Of a stretch of DNA of 64,000 bases, positions 28,068 through 36,817 are shown one piece after another (position 1 is the stretch's first letter; every line of letters begins with the position of its first letter). The notes below the pieces were generated by a model, which was not told the origin of the DNA, ran no database searches, and saw only the letters and a list, made by a program, of their open reading frames with translations. Position numbers and translations under genes: made by a program. Source of the DNA: Mycolicibacterium senegalense (GTDB lineage Bacteria; Actinomycetota; Actinomycetes; Mycobacteriales; Mycobacteriaceae); NCBI RefSeq assembly GCF_019645875.1, contig NZ_CP081000.1, positions 1,364,001 through 1,428,000 of the forward strand, in the 5' to 3' direction.

Positions 28068-29554
28068 GTTTCGACGACAGATTCGACCCCGAGACCGTCA
28101 CCGCCGAGCAGCGCGACTATGCGCTCAACCGGGCGATCAACGGCTTGCGCGAAGACGATCCGATACATTCGGCGTCAAAACCGTTGACGGGTTGGCAGAA
28201 GCCGGTGCTGTGGGGTCTGCTGGTGATCGTGATCGCCTTCGGCATCTGGCGGCCCCTGCAGACCACCGTGACGCTCATCGGGTTGTGCACGCTGGCGTAC
28301 CTCTTGACGCTCGGCGACCGGGTGCTGATTTTCAAGCGCGGGTTGGCGTCGCGTCCGATCGTGATTCCCGACGACGTGGCGCGTGCGATTCCCGATGAGG
28401 AATTGCCTCCGTACACCATCCTCGTGCCTGCCTACAACGAGCCTGAAGTCGTCGCCGATCTCATCGAGGCCATGGATGCGTTGGAGTACCCCAGAGACCG
28501 TCTGCAGGTGCTGCTTTTGCTCGAAGCCGACGATCAGATCACGATCGACGCCGCGAAGGCCTGTGGCGAATCCGACGTCATCACCATCCTTTTGGTGCCG
28601 CCGGCCGAGCCGCGCACCAAACCCAAGGCGTGCAATTACGGTCTGCATTTCGCCACGGGGGATATCGTCACGATCTTTGACGCGGAGGATCTGCCTGAAC
28701 CGCTGCAGCTGCGCCGGGTGGTCGCGGCGTTCCGCGACCTGCCCGAAGATGTGGCGTGTGTGCAAGCCAAGCTGGTGTATCACAACGGCCACCAGAATCT
28801 GCTGACGGCGTGGTTCACCGCCGAATATGCGCTCTGGTTCGGCTATCTGCTGCCCGGCATGATGGTGAGCACCTCTCCGATTCCCTTGGGCGGCACCTCC
28901 AATCACCTCCGCCGCGACATCTTGCGGAGAATCGGCGCGTGGGATCCGTTCAACGTCACCGAAGATGCGGACCTCGGCCTGCGCATCGCGTCGCACGGAT
29001 ATCACACCGCGGTGATCGACTCATACACCCTCGAAGAGGCCAACAGCGACGTGATCAACTGGATCCGCCAGCGCTCTCGGTGGTACAAGGGTTACCTTCA
29101 GACCTGGCTGGTCCACACCCGGCAGCCGGTGAAGCTGTACCGCACGCTGGGATTGCGTAGTTTCGTCCGGTTCAACCTGGTGCTGGCGGGAACGCCCATC
29201 ATCGCGGTGCTGAACCTGCTGTTCTGGTTCATCACCGTGTTGTGGTTCCTGGGGCAGCCGGCCGTCGTCGGTTCCGTGTTCCCGGCACTGATCTACTTCC
29301 CGGCGCTGTTCGCGATGATCATCGGAAACTTCACGGTCATGTACATGAACATGATCGCCCTGCGGGAGGACGATCGATCCGATCTACTGCTCGCCGCGCT
29401 CAGTGTCCCGCTGTTCTGGCTGATGATGAGCATCGCGGCCGCCAAGGGTGCCTACCAGATGATCCGGCAGCCGTCGTTCTGGGAGAAGACCTTTCACGGG
29501 CTGGCTGAGCGGCCCGAAGACAAGGCTGCCCACGAGCAAATGGCCTCGGCGTGA
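28064..29554 (+). CDS. BcsA-like processive glycosyltransferase (GT2) lacking PilZ
   Basis: 496 aa. Two membrane helices around residues 47-85 precede a GT-A domain with the processive beta-glycosyltransferase motifs: EADD (154-157), DAED (206-209), TEDADL (299-304) and QRSRW (336-340). Three or four membrane helices follow from about 370. These are the features of cellulose, chitin and PNAG-type synthases that polymerise from a nucleotide sugar and extrude the chain. The protein ends soon after the last helix, so the PilZ cyclic-di-GMP domain of BcsA is absent. The ATGA overlap with the preceding gene links it to the BcsB-like protein. Confidence 0.85.
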   Translation: MSFDDRFDPETVTAEQRDYALNRAINGLREDDPIHSASKPLTGWQKPVLWGLLVIVIAFGIWRPLQTTVTLIGLCTLAYLLTLGDRVLIFKRGLASRPIVIPDDVARAIPDEELPPYTILVPAYNEPEVVADLIEAMDALEYPRDRLQVLLLLEADDQITIDAAKACGESDVITILLVPPAEPRTKPKACNYGLHFATGDIVTIFDAEDLPEPLQLRRVVAAFRDLPEDVACVQAKLVYHNGHQNLLTAWFTAEYALWFGYLLPGMMVSTSPIPLGGTSNHLRRDILRRIGAWDPFNVTEDADLGLRIASHGYHTAVIDSYTLEEANSDVINWIRQRSRWYKGYLQTWLVHTRQPVKLYRTLGLRSFVRFNLVLAGTPIIAVLNLLFWFITVLWFLGQPAVVGSVFPALIYFPALFAMIIGNFTVMYMNMIALREDDRSDLLLAALSVPLFWLMMSIAAAKGAYQMIRQPSFWEKTFHGLAERPEDKAAHEQMASA

Positions 29555-31239
29555 TGTCAGCGACGGCCGGACGGTCGGACTTCCGCCTGAAGCTGACGAT
29601 CTTCGTCGTGATGCTTTTCATCTACCTTGCGGTCGGACACTGGCTGCAGGTCCAGCACGGGTTCATCATGGGCGACACCCTGTCACGCGTGGTGGCCACC
29701 CAGTCGGTGTTGTTCAGCCGGGATCCGCATCTGGCCGCGCTCGGGTTCATCTTCACCCCGGTGGCCGCCATGGTGCAGATACCGGCGGTCGCGCTGGCCG
29801 CGGTGTGGCCAGATATCGCCGGCCGGGCGTTCGCCGGCACGATCATGTCAGCGACGTTCATGGCCGGTGCCGCAGTGCAGATGCTGAGCATGGGCACCGA
29901 TCGCGGACTGCCCCGGGCATACTCCGTAACGCTGACGCTGCTGTTCGCGCTCAACCCGATGATCGTCTTCTACGGATCCAACGGCATGAGCGAAGCACCG
30001 TTCATCTTCTTCATGACCTGGGCTGTACGGCGACTCATCCTGTGGATGGTCGACGACGATGTTCATCACCTCGTCGCTGCCGGCGGTATCGCGATGGGAT
30101 TGGCCTATCTCACCCGCTACGACGCTGCGGCGTGTGTGGCCGCCGCCGGATTCCTGGTGGGCATCACGACATATCTGCGGGCCAAACCACCGCCCAGGCT
30201 GCGGCGCGCCATTCTGGACATGTTGATCGTCGCAGGCCCCGGCTTTCTGGCGTTCCTGGGGTGGGCGGCCGCCGGCTGGCTGATCACCGGCGAAGCCTTC
30301 GCGCAATTCACCTCGCAGTACGGCAACACTGCGATTCTCGAGCAATCCGGGCAGACGGCACCGAATCTCTTCGACGGGCTGGCCTTCGCCGCGATCTGCA
30401 TCATGCTGCTGGCGCCGACCATGCTGCCGCTCGCGTTGTGGGCGGTGATGCAGCGTTGGGGACGCCCGAATTGGCAGATGTTGATCGTGCCCTTGGCGTT
30501 GTTCGGGGCGGTGCTGGCCTTCCAGTCGTACAGCTACGCCTCGGGCTCGACGTTTCCGTTCCTGCGCTTCTTCATCATCGCGATACCGCTGAGCGTGACC
30601 ATGGCGATGCTCGGGGTTCCGGACGGCGTCTTCAGGACACCGACGCGCCGGGGTAGGTACGCGCCGGTGCAGCCCGCCGAACCGGTCAAATCCAGGTCCG
30701 CCGCGCCGTACATCGCCGTCGCCGCCACGGTCGCCGTCGGTATCCCGGTGACGATGCTCGGCATGGCTCAACCGAAATACGCGCCACAGGAATACGGACT
30801 CGGTGCGGTGCTGAACCCGGATCCGTACAACGTGACCGAGCGCAAGGCCATCGAGCATCAGATCGCCCGGACGTTCGGGACGGAGCGCGAGATCGCGCAA
30901 TACCTGGAGAACCTCCACCTACCGGACAGCTCGGTGATCACCGATACCGTCTACGGTTTCGGCATTCTGGCCGCCTCCAGCCGGCCGCGGGTTTTCGTGA
31001 TCCCGTCAGATCCGGACTTCACCGAGTTGCTCAATGATCCGAGCGCCAACGGCGTCAGGTATCTGCTCGCGGTTCCGGCAACCGGCCGTGGCACATCGGA
31101 CGCGCTCAACGTGCGCTACCCGACGTTGTACGACACGGGTGCCGAGGTGGCGACACTGGAGCTGGAGATCCCCAATGACGGTGACGGTCAGCCGGATTGG
31201 CGGCTCTACCGGGTGAACGAGCCGGTAGGGAAGAGCTGA
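29554..31239 (+). CDS. GT-C-like integral membrane glycosyltransferase candidate
   Basis: 561 aa with about 11 hydrophobic segments. The early loop HGFIMGDTLSRVVATQSVLFS and the YGSNGMSEAPFIFFMTWAVRR segment resemble the first acidic loop and the membrane core of ArnT/PMT-type (GT-C) enzymes, which use polyprenyl-phosphate sugars. A C-terminal soluble part follows residue 420 or so. A role in decorating or initiating the polymer of this operon is inference. ATG 29554 shares a base with the upstream stop; GTG 29551 is equally possible. Its end is 4 nt from the convergent lipase-like gene. Confidence 0.62.
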   Translation: MSATAGRSDFRLKLTIFVVMLFIYLAVGHWLQVQHGFIMGDTLSRVVATQSVLFSRDPHLAALGFIFTPVAAMVQIPAVALAAVWPDIAGRAFAGTIMSATFMAGAAVQMLSMGTDRGLPRAYSVTLTLLFALNPMIVFYGSNGMSEAPFIFFMTWAVRRLILWMVDDDVHHLVAAGGIAMGLAYLTRYDAAACVAAAGFLVGITTYLRAKPPPRLRRAILDMLIVAGPGFLAFLGWAAAGWLITGEAFAQFTSQYGNTAILEQSGQTAPNLFDGLAFAAICIMLLAPTMLPLALWAVMQRWGRPNWQMLIVPLALFGAVLAFQSYSYASGSTFPFLRFFIIAIPLSVTMAMLGVPDGVFRTPTRRGRYAPVQPAEPVKSRSAAPYIAVAATVAVGIPVTMLGMAQPKYAPQEYGLGAVLNPDPYNVTERKAIEHQIARTFGTEREIAQYLENLHLPDSSVITDTVYGFGILAASSRPRVFVIPSDPDFTELLNDPSANGVRYLLAVPATGRGTSDALNVRYPTLYDTGAEVATLELEIPNDGDGQPDWRLYRVNEPVGKS

Positions 31240-31243
31240 CCGG

Positions 31244-32437
31244 TCATCGTGGGTGGGCCGCGGTGAACGCCGGGCAGTCGTCGGCTGCCGGAATCGATTT
31301 CATCCGGTCGTTCAGCCAGCCCAATGCCGCGACGGGTTCAACCTGTTCACGTGTCGATTCGGGCCAGAATGCGATCTGGATGCCGTCGCCCATCTTGCAG
31401 GCCTCGGCCAGCGCCCGCTCCGTCGACGCTGCCGGGATCACGGAGTCCTTGCCGGCGTAGATCACGTACATCGGTGCCTTGGTGGGCCCTTGCGGCAGGT
31501 TCGTTTTCTGCAGGTAGCCGCGCAACGTCTTCAGTGCTTCGGGACCGGCGGGACGTAGGTCGTCGGCGCTCAGCTTCTCGGCGGATGAGATTCGTTGCGC
31601 GGCGTCGTTGCAGCTGAGCAGCACGTCCCAATTCTCCTGAGCGGCGCCGCGCCGGTAATCGTCGAGTTCGAAGTCGTAGTAATACTGATCTTTCAAGGCG
31701 GCGAGGTAGGCGACGTAGGCCAGTTTCTGGTCAGTGTTCAGCGTGCCGGCCATCGCAGCATCCGCGAGTCCATCGAGGTTGGCCATCGGTGCCAGAGACG
31801 CGGTCGCGATCAGGTTGAGGTCGTAGCCGTAGTTGTCGATGAGTTCGTTTGCGGCCCAGGCGGCTTGCCCGCCTTCACGAGCTCCCAGCGCCGCCCAGGA
31901 TGTCGATGTACGGTCAACCATGGTGCGGGCCGCCCGCACGGCGTCGATCATGTTGTAGCCGGCGGTGGTCGAATCCAGGTACGGGTGGAAATCGTAGTCG
32001 TCGGGCTTGGCCGGCTGTCCCAGACCCTGGTAGTCGGGCACGGTGACGACATACCCGGCGTTCAGCAAGGCCACCACCGTCGATGCCTCACCACGCAGGT
32101 CGGGAGACAGCGAGGGTGCGCAGTCGGCGGATGTGCCGGTGGTCCGGTGGCCCAGTGCCACGATCGGAAAGCCGTCCGCGGGTGGGTTGCCCTTGGGGAC
32201 GAACACCGTTCCCGTCACGTGCGAGACTGCGTCGTTGACCCCGTTGCGAGAGGCATACGTCATGGTCTTGGCTTCCGCACTTGCCTCGCGCAGCGCCGGC
32301 ACCAGGTTGTCCAACGGCGCCTGAGACACGACGTGGCCGGCACTGTCCGGATCTTCCGCCGAGTCCTGTGTCGGAGATCCGCCACACGCCGTGAGAACGG
32401 CGAGAGCGACCGAGAACAGAACGGTGACTCGAACCAT
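31244..32437 (-). CDS. secretory-lipase-like lipoprotein, probably catalytically dead
   Basis: 397 aa. Lipoprotein signal VTVLFSVALAVLTAC with Cys18 as the lipidation site, then an alpha/beta-hydrolase body of the secretory lipase family (SHVTGTVFVPKG, PIVALGHRTTG, VVTVPDYQGLG, YVIYAGKDSVIPAAS with the likely Asp). The nucleophile elbow, normally G-x-S-x-G, reads GAREG with Arg187 instead of Ser, and no His is visible in the usual C-terminal place. It may be a binding protein rather than an enzyme. ATG 32437 follows an AGGGGA ribosome site. Confidence 0.75.
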   Translation of the reverse strand: MVRVTVLFSVALAVLTACGGSPTQDSAEDPDSAGHVVSQAPLDNLVPALREASAEAKTMTYASRNGVNDAVSHVTGTVFVPKGNPPADGFPIVALGHRTTGTSADCAPSLSPDLRGEASTVVALLNAGYVVTVPDYQGLGQPAKPDDYDFHPYLDSTTAGYNMIDAVRAARTMVDRTSTSWAALGAREGGQAAWAANELIDNYGYDLNLIATASLAPMANLDGLADAAMAGTLNTDQKLAYVAYLAALKDQYYYDFELDDYRRGAAQENWDVLLSCNDAAQRISSAEKLSADDLRPAGPEALKTLRGYLQKTNLPQGPTKAPMYVIYAGKDSVIPAASTERALAEACKMGDGIQIAFWPESTREQVEPVAALGWLNDRMKSIPAADDCPAFTAAHPR

Positions 32438-32546
32438 CGAACGTCCCCTGCCTGGTTTTCCGTAGCCGGTCGTGGGCATCCACCATCTTTTCATCGGAGC
32501 GTGCGGCACGTGAGCGGATACCCGATCGAGTACCCGGGATACGCAA

Positions 32547-32552
32547 TAGATT
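32547..32552 (+). promoter_or_regulatory. -10 box for leaderless beta-helix gene transcript
   Basis: TAGATT lies 7 nt before ATG 32560; no ribosome site is present. Confidence 0.5.
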
Positions 32553-32559
32553 GGGCACC

Positions 32560-33846
32560 ATGTCGGTGATCGATGTGAGGTCGCACGGTGCCACCGGGGA
32601 CGGCACGACCGACGATCATGCGGCGATAATGCGGGCGATTCAGGCAGCGGACGATGCCGGTGGCGGCACCGTGTTCTTCCCGGCGGGCGCCTATGCACTG
32701 TCGGATTCGATCGGTAATGGCGCCACCGGGTTTTCCCACGTCTGCCTGCTCGGCGACGGTGAACGTGCGGCTCGGTTGCGGGTAACGGCGAACGTCGCGC
32801 CCATCAGTGGGCACTGGACCGAATGCCGCATCGAAAACCTCAAGATCGATGCGGGTACTCGCGGATCTCCCGGGCTCGACGTCGATCTGGACAAGAGTTA
32901 CGTCAGGCACTGTTGGATCGTCGGTTGGACCGATTACGGCATGCGGCTCAATGCCAATACCGAGGGCCTGCTGAACTGGATCGACGACAACTTCATCGAG
33001 CAGAGCACCGGCTACGGCATCTACACCACCTACCGGTTCTACGACTCGTGGGTCGTCAACAACAACATCGGGTCGACGGGACCCAATCTGTCGATCGAGG
33101 CCGGTCCGGTCCGGATCCTCGCCAATCACCTCAACGGGACCCCGCAGCACAACATCGAGCTGCGCGGAAACAAGCAGCTGACGATCATCGGCAATATCTG
33201 TGAGGGTGCGCGCAGAGAAGCCATTGTCTTCACGATGCCGCCGTGGCTGGAGGCGGATGACGAGCAGGTGGCTATCGTCGGGAACAACATCACGAACGGC
33301 GGTAAAGGTGCGCCGGACGAATATCCCGCCATCGGTATCTATTCGGTCGATTCCGGCCGCCGTGCCAGGGGTTTCAACATCACCGGCAACTTCATCGCGA
33401 ACACGGATGAGGGTGCGGGCTGGAGCTACGCGGTGGATGCTCAGTACGTCGATGACATTGCGATCTCGGGAAACCAATGGGACAACAACGGATATGCCAT
33501 CGCTCCGGTTCGCGCCGACGGTAGCAACGTCGGGGTCGCGGGCAACACCTCGGGGAATCGGGTGACGCCGGCACGACGCGTAGTCATCACACTGTCCGGA
33601 GACGCGGTACTGGCGCATGCGCAGGACACCGAGTACGTCTACTTGCTGGCACCAGGTGCGAGCGCGGTAACCCTGCCCACTGCCGTGGACAATTCCTGCC
33701 GATACACAGTCAAGAACATCTCGGGCGTCGACGCGGGTTTGGGCACTTCGAAAGGGCAACGCATCGACTCCGAATCAGAATTGGTGCTTATCGACGGGGC
33801 AGCCGTTGTGGTGGTCTCCGACGGGCTGAATTGGTGGACCGTATGA
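32560..33846 (+). CDS. right-handed beta-helix protein, pectate-lyase-3-like, with phage-tail-like C-terminus
   Basis: 428 aa. The start MSVIDVRSHGATGDGTTDDHA and AGGGTVFFPAGAYALSDSI are the N-terminal signature of pectate-lyase-3 beta-helix proteins, which include tailspikes, epimerases and lyases. Repeated strand-turn units rich in Asn and Gly (NNNIGS, GNNITNGG, GNFIAN, GNTSGN) continue to about residue 345. The last 80 residues (LPTAVDNSCRYTVKNISG, VVVSDGLNWWTV) resemble the closing domain of phage tail proteins. No signal peptide is present. It sits beside the exopolysaccharide-like locus, suggesting it handles a polysaccharide. Confidence 0.75.
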   Translation: MSVIDVRSHGATGDGTTDDHAAIMRAIQAADDAGGGTVFFPAGAYALSDSIGNGATGFSHVCLLGDGERAARLRVTANVAPISGHWTECRIENLKIDAGTRGSPGLDVDLDKSYVRHCWIVGWTDYGMRLNANTEGLLNWIDDNFIEQSTGYGIYTTYRFYDSWVVNNNIGSTGPNLSIEAGPVRILANHLNGTPQHNIELRGNKQLTIIGNICEGARREAIVFTMPPWLEADDEQVAIVGNNITNGGKGAPDEYPAIGIYSVDSGRRARGFNITGNFIANTDEGAGWSYAVDAQYVDDIAISGNQWDNNGYAIAPVRADGSNVGVAGNTSGNRVTPARRVVITLSGDAVLAHAQDTEYVYLLAPGASAVTLPTAVDNSCRYTVKNISGVDAGLGTSKGQRIDSESELVLIDGAAVVVVSDGLNWWTV

Positions 33847-34010
33847 CACGCACCGAGGTCGAATTCGGTTAACAACTCACCGGTCTGCCGACGACACTCG
33901 CTCCTGCCGTCAGTGGCACTCCATGCGGATCGCCCGTCGAATTGCCCGAAAACTTCAACATCGTCACTCCGTAGACCAACCGTCGCGAAACCATCAACCG
34001 GGCGGCCCGC

Positions 34011-34016
34011 TAGCGT
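34011..34016 (+). promoter_or_regulatory. -10 box for leaderless Nudix gene transcript
   Basis: TAGCGT lies 6 nt before GTG 34023. The rest of the 176-nt gap after 33846 holds nothing I can name. Confidence 0.45.
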
Positions 34017-34022
34017 GAAGCG

Positions 34023-34547
34023 GTGACCGAAGAACTCGTCACGGTGTATGACGCCGATGGCAATGTGATCGGCGCCCAGCCACGTTCCCGGGTGTACGCC
34101 GAGGGACTGTGGCATGCCAGTGCCGGTGTGCTGGTGCGGTCGCTGGATGGGACCCGCATCTACGTCCACCGCCGCACCATGACCAAGGCGGTGTTCGCCG
34201 GCATGCACGATTGCCTGGCCGGCGGGGTCGTCGACCCGGGGGAGACGCCGCTGCAGGCTGCCACCCGGGAGTTGGCCGAGGAACTCGGCATCAGCGGCCC
34301 ACCCTTGACGGCACTGGCTTCGGTGGCCTGGGACGGTTGTTGGGCGGGAAAACCCATGCGGTGTCACCTGTTCGCCTACGAGGCGCGCTGGGACGGTCCG
34401 ATTCGCCACCAACCCGAAGAGATCGTCGACGGCTGGTGGTGGACCGACGAGGAGCTGGCAATGCACCTGGCCGACCCGGACTGGCCGTTCGTCCCAGATA
34501 CCAGAGTTCTGATCCCGCAGCTGCTGCGCTTACGTCAACACCCTTGA
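34023..34547 (+). CDS. Nudix hydrolase
   Basis: 174 aa. The Nudix box fits G-x5-E-x7-R-E-x2-E-E-x-G: GGVVDPGETP, then LQAATRELAEELGI. The framing (VYDADGNVIGAQPRSRVYAEGLWHAS, and FAYEARWDGPIRHQPEEI) is like the YfcD/isopentenyl-diphosphate isomerase-like subgroup, for which a diphosphate substrate is likely but unspecified. The GTG start follows a leaderless-type -10 box. Confidence 0.88.
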   Translation: MTEELVTVYDADGNVIGAQPRSRVYAEGLWHASAGVLVRSLDGTRIYVHRRTMTKAVFAGMHDCLAGGVVDPGETPLQAATRELAEELGISGPPLTALASVAWDGCWAGKPMRCHLFAYEARWDGPIRHQPEEIVDGWWWTDEELAMHLADPDWPFVPDTRVLIPQLLRLRQHP

Positions 34548-34603
34548 GGTAGTGCGAGCCATGGTTCTTACTGGGTGATACCTCACCACCCCAGGAAGAA
34601 ACC

Positions 34604-36028
34604 GTGCAAACCGTCTTCGAACGACATACCCCCGCCGGAAGCCTCATCGACCGCTCACTGGCCACCTCGGCGCTCCAGCCGTTCTGGCTCGACGACATAC
34701 CTGCTCACACCTCCTATCCGGCGTTGGTCAAACCATTCTCCCGCTACGACCTGGTCGTGGTCGGCGGTGGGTATACCGGGCTGTGGTCAGCCTTGCTGGC
34801 AAAGCAGCGGGATCCCGGTATCCGGGTAGCCCTGATCGAGGGGCAGACCATCGGGTGGGCAGCTTCGGGACGTAACGGCGGGTTTGTCGAAGCGTCGCTG
34901 ACCCATGGTGCCGAAAACGGACGTAGCCGCTGGCCCGACGAGATCGACACGCTCGACCGGCTGGGGTTGGAGAATCTGGACGGTATCGCGAAGGCCGTCG
35001 ACACGCTCGGCCTCGACTGCGACTTCGAGCGGACCGGCTCGATCGCGGTAGCGGTCGAGCCCTATCAGGCTGCCGAACTCGCCGGTGCCGCACTGCGGCC
35101 CGACCAGGTCTACCTCGACCAGCAGGCGATCCGGGCCGAGGTGCAGTCACCCACATACCTGTCCGGGGTCTGGTCGAAGGACGCCGCGGCGCTGGTTCAT
35201 CCGGCAAAGCTTGCGAGCGAACTCGCCCGGGCCGCAGGTGAACTCGGTGTCGAGATCTACGAGAACAGCAAGGTGCTCGGTGTGGCCCAGGATCGCCGCG
35301 GTGGGCCGCTGTCGGTTCGGACCGAACGTGTGTCGGTACGTGCTGACCGGGTGATCCTGGCGACCAACGGTTTTCCGTCACTGCTCAAGCGATACCGTTA
35401 CCACACGGTGCCGGTCTACGACTACGCCTTGATGACCGAGCCGCTGACCGATGCCCAGCTTGCCGACATCGGCTGGACCAATCGGCAAGGCATCAGCGAC
35501 ATGTCGAACCAGTTCCATTACTACCGGCTGTCGAAGGACAACCGGATCCTGTGGGGCGGGTATGACGCCATCTATCACTTCGGTGGCCGGATCCGGCCCC
35601 AGTACGAGGATCGTGACGCCACCTATCGGCGTCTCGCGGGCCACTTCTTCACGACATTTCCACAGCTCGAGGACGTCACGTTCACCCACCGGTGGGCCGG
35701 GGTGATCGACACCTCGACGCGGTTCTGCGCATTCTTCGGGTCGGCCTACGGGGGCCGAGCCGGGTATGCCGCCGGCTTCACCGGGCTCGGGGTGGCGGCA
35801 ACGCGTTTCGCTGCCGAGGTGATGCTCGACCGCTTCGCCGGCGCACCGACGGTTCGCACCGAACTCGACATGGTCAAGTCCATCCCCGCGCCGTTCCCGC
35901 CAGAACCGTTGGCCTCGGCCGGTATTCAAGCGACCCGCTGGTCGTTGGACCGGGCTGACCATCACGAAGGGCGCCGCAACATCCTGCTGCGGGCGCTCGA
36001 CTCGGTCGGGCTGGGATTCGACTCGTAG
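34604..36028 (+). CDS. FAD-dependent amine oxidase-like protein (DAO family)
   Basis: 474 aa. After about 45 residues the FAD-binding VVVGGGYTGLWSALLAKQ begins, followed by EGQTIGWAASGRNGGFVEAS, which is characteristic of DAO-family enzymes such as gamma-glutamylputrescine oxidase. The C-terminal FFGSAYGGRAGYAAGFTGLGVAATRF closes the FAD site. It probably oxidises a primary or secondary amine; the substrate is unknown. GTG 34604 is preceded by AGGAAG at good spacing. Confidence 0.85.
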   Translation: MQTVFERHTPAGSLIDRSLATSALQPFWLDDIPAHTSYPALVKPFSRYDLVVVGGGYTGLWSALLAKQRDPGIRVALIEGQTIGWAASGRNGGFVEASLTHGAENGRSRWPDEIDTLDRLGLENLDGIAKAVDTLGLDCDFERTGSIAVAVEPYQAAELAGAALRPDQVYLDQQAIRAEVQSPTYLSGVWSKDAAALVHPAKLASELARAAGELGVEIYENSKVLGVAQDRRGGPLSVRTERVSVRADRVILATNGFPSLLKRYRYHTVPVYDYALMTEPLTDAQLADIGWTNRQGISDMSNQFHYYRLSKDNRILWGGYDAIYHFGGRIRPQYEDRDATYRRLAGHFFTTFPQLEDVTFTHRWAGVIDTSTRFCAFFGSAYGGRAGYAAGFTGLGVAATRFAAEVMLDRFAGAPTVRTELDMVKSIPAPFPPEPLASAGIQATRWSLDRADHHEGRRNILLRALDSVGLGFDS

Positions 36029-36099
36029 CGTTTCCGTGCGCCGGACGCGGCCGCGCCGCACAATGGCTGGAGGGCGTTGACGTAAGCGCGGAGAAAGCA

Positions 36100-36813
36100 G
36101 TGCGGATGGGCCGAACCTTGAAGTCCGAGTCGCCGCGGCGACGGCGGCGGCAGACGAAGCAGGGTGTGGTGCTGTCCGAGGAACTCATCGTCGAGGCCGC
36201 CTTGCGGGTGTTGCAGTACCACGGTGCCGCCGGTCTCACGGTCCGGCGCCTCGGGGTCGCGCTCGGCGCCGACCCGACCGCCCTGTACCGCTACTTCCGC
36301 GGCATCGAGGACGTGGTGCTGGCCATCACCGACGAGCTGCTGCGGCGCGTGGTCGACGGATGGGAACTGACGGGCCTGTGGCGCGAAGACATGCGGGAAC
36401 TCGGGCTGCGCATACACCGGGTCTACCTCGACCACCCACAGGCCGGAGTACTGGCGGCGAGCCGGGTGACCGGAGGTCCCCACGAGATCTCGATCATCGA
36501 GACGGTGTTGGGCTCACTGCGCGCAGCCGGATTCCCCGAGCGGGAAGCCGTCGAGGTGTATCACGCCTTCATCGACCAGATGTTGGGCTTTGCCGCGCTC
36601 GACGCCGCGTTTGAGGCCCTACCTGCCGAGCACAAGAAGCGCGACGACGACACGTGGGGTGACACCTACGCGCGCTTGCCGGCCGAGACCCATCCGAACA
36701 TCGCGGCCACCAGCCGCTTTCTCGACGAGTCGATGCGGCGGAGCGGGTGTGAATCGGCCCTGGAGCTGCTGCTGGACGGCATTGCCGCCAGGCTCGACGC
36801 TCGACGGCGCTGA
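36100..36813 (+). CDS. TetR-family transcriptional regulator with C-terminal TetR_C-like domain
   Basis: 237 aa. A basic arm (SPRRRRRQTKQG) precedes the helix-turn-helix: LSEELIVEAALRVLQYHG, LTVRRLGVALGADPTALYRYF. The ligand domain is not recognisable. Start is GTG 36100 or ATG 36106; no ribosome site decides. It is convergent (4 nt apart) with another TetR gene, and both end with the same LLDGIAARL stretch. Its target may be the upstream amine oxidase gene. Confidence 0.85.
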   Translation: MRMGRTLKSESPRRRRRQTKQGVVLSEELIVEAALRVLQYHGAAGLTVRRLGVALGADPTALYRYFRGIEDVVLAITDELLRRVVDGWELTGLWREDMRELGLRIHRVYLDHPQAGVLAASRVTGGPHEISIIETVLGSLRAAGFPEREAVEVYHAFIDQMLGFAALDAAFEALPAEHKKRDDDTWGDTYARLPAETHPNIAATSRFLDESMRRSGCESALELLLDGIAARLDARRR

Positions 36814-36817
36814 CGGC

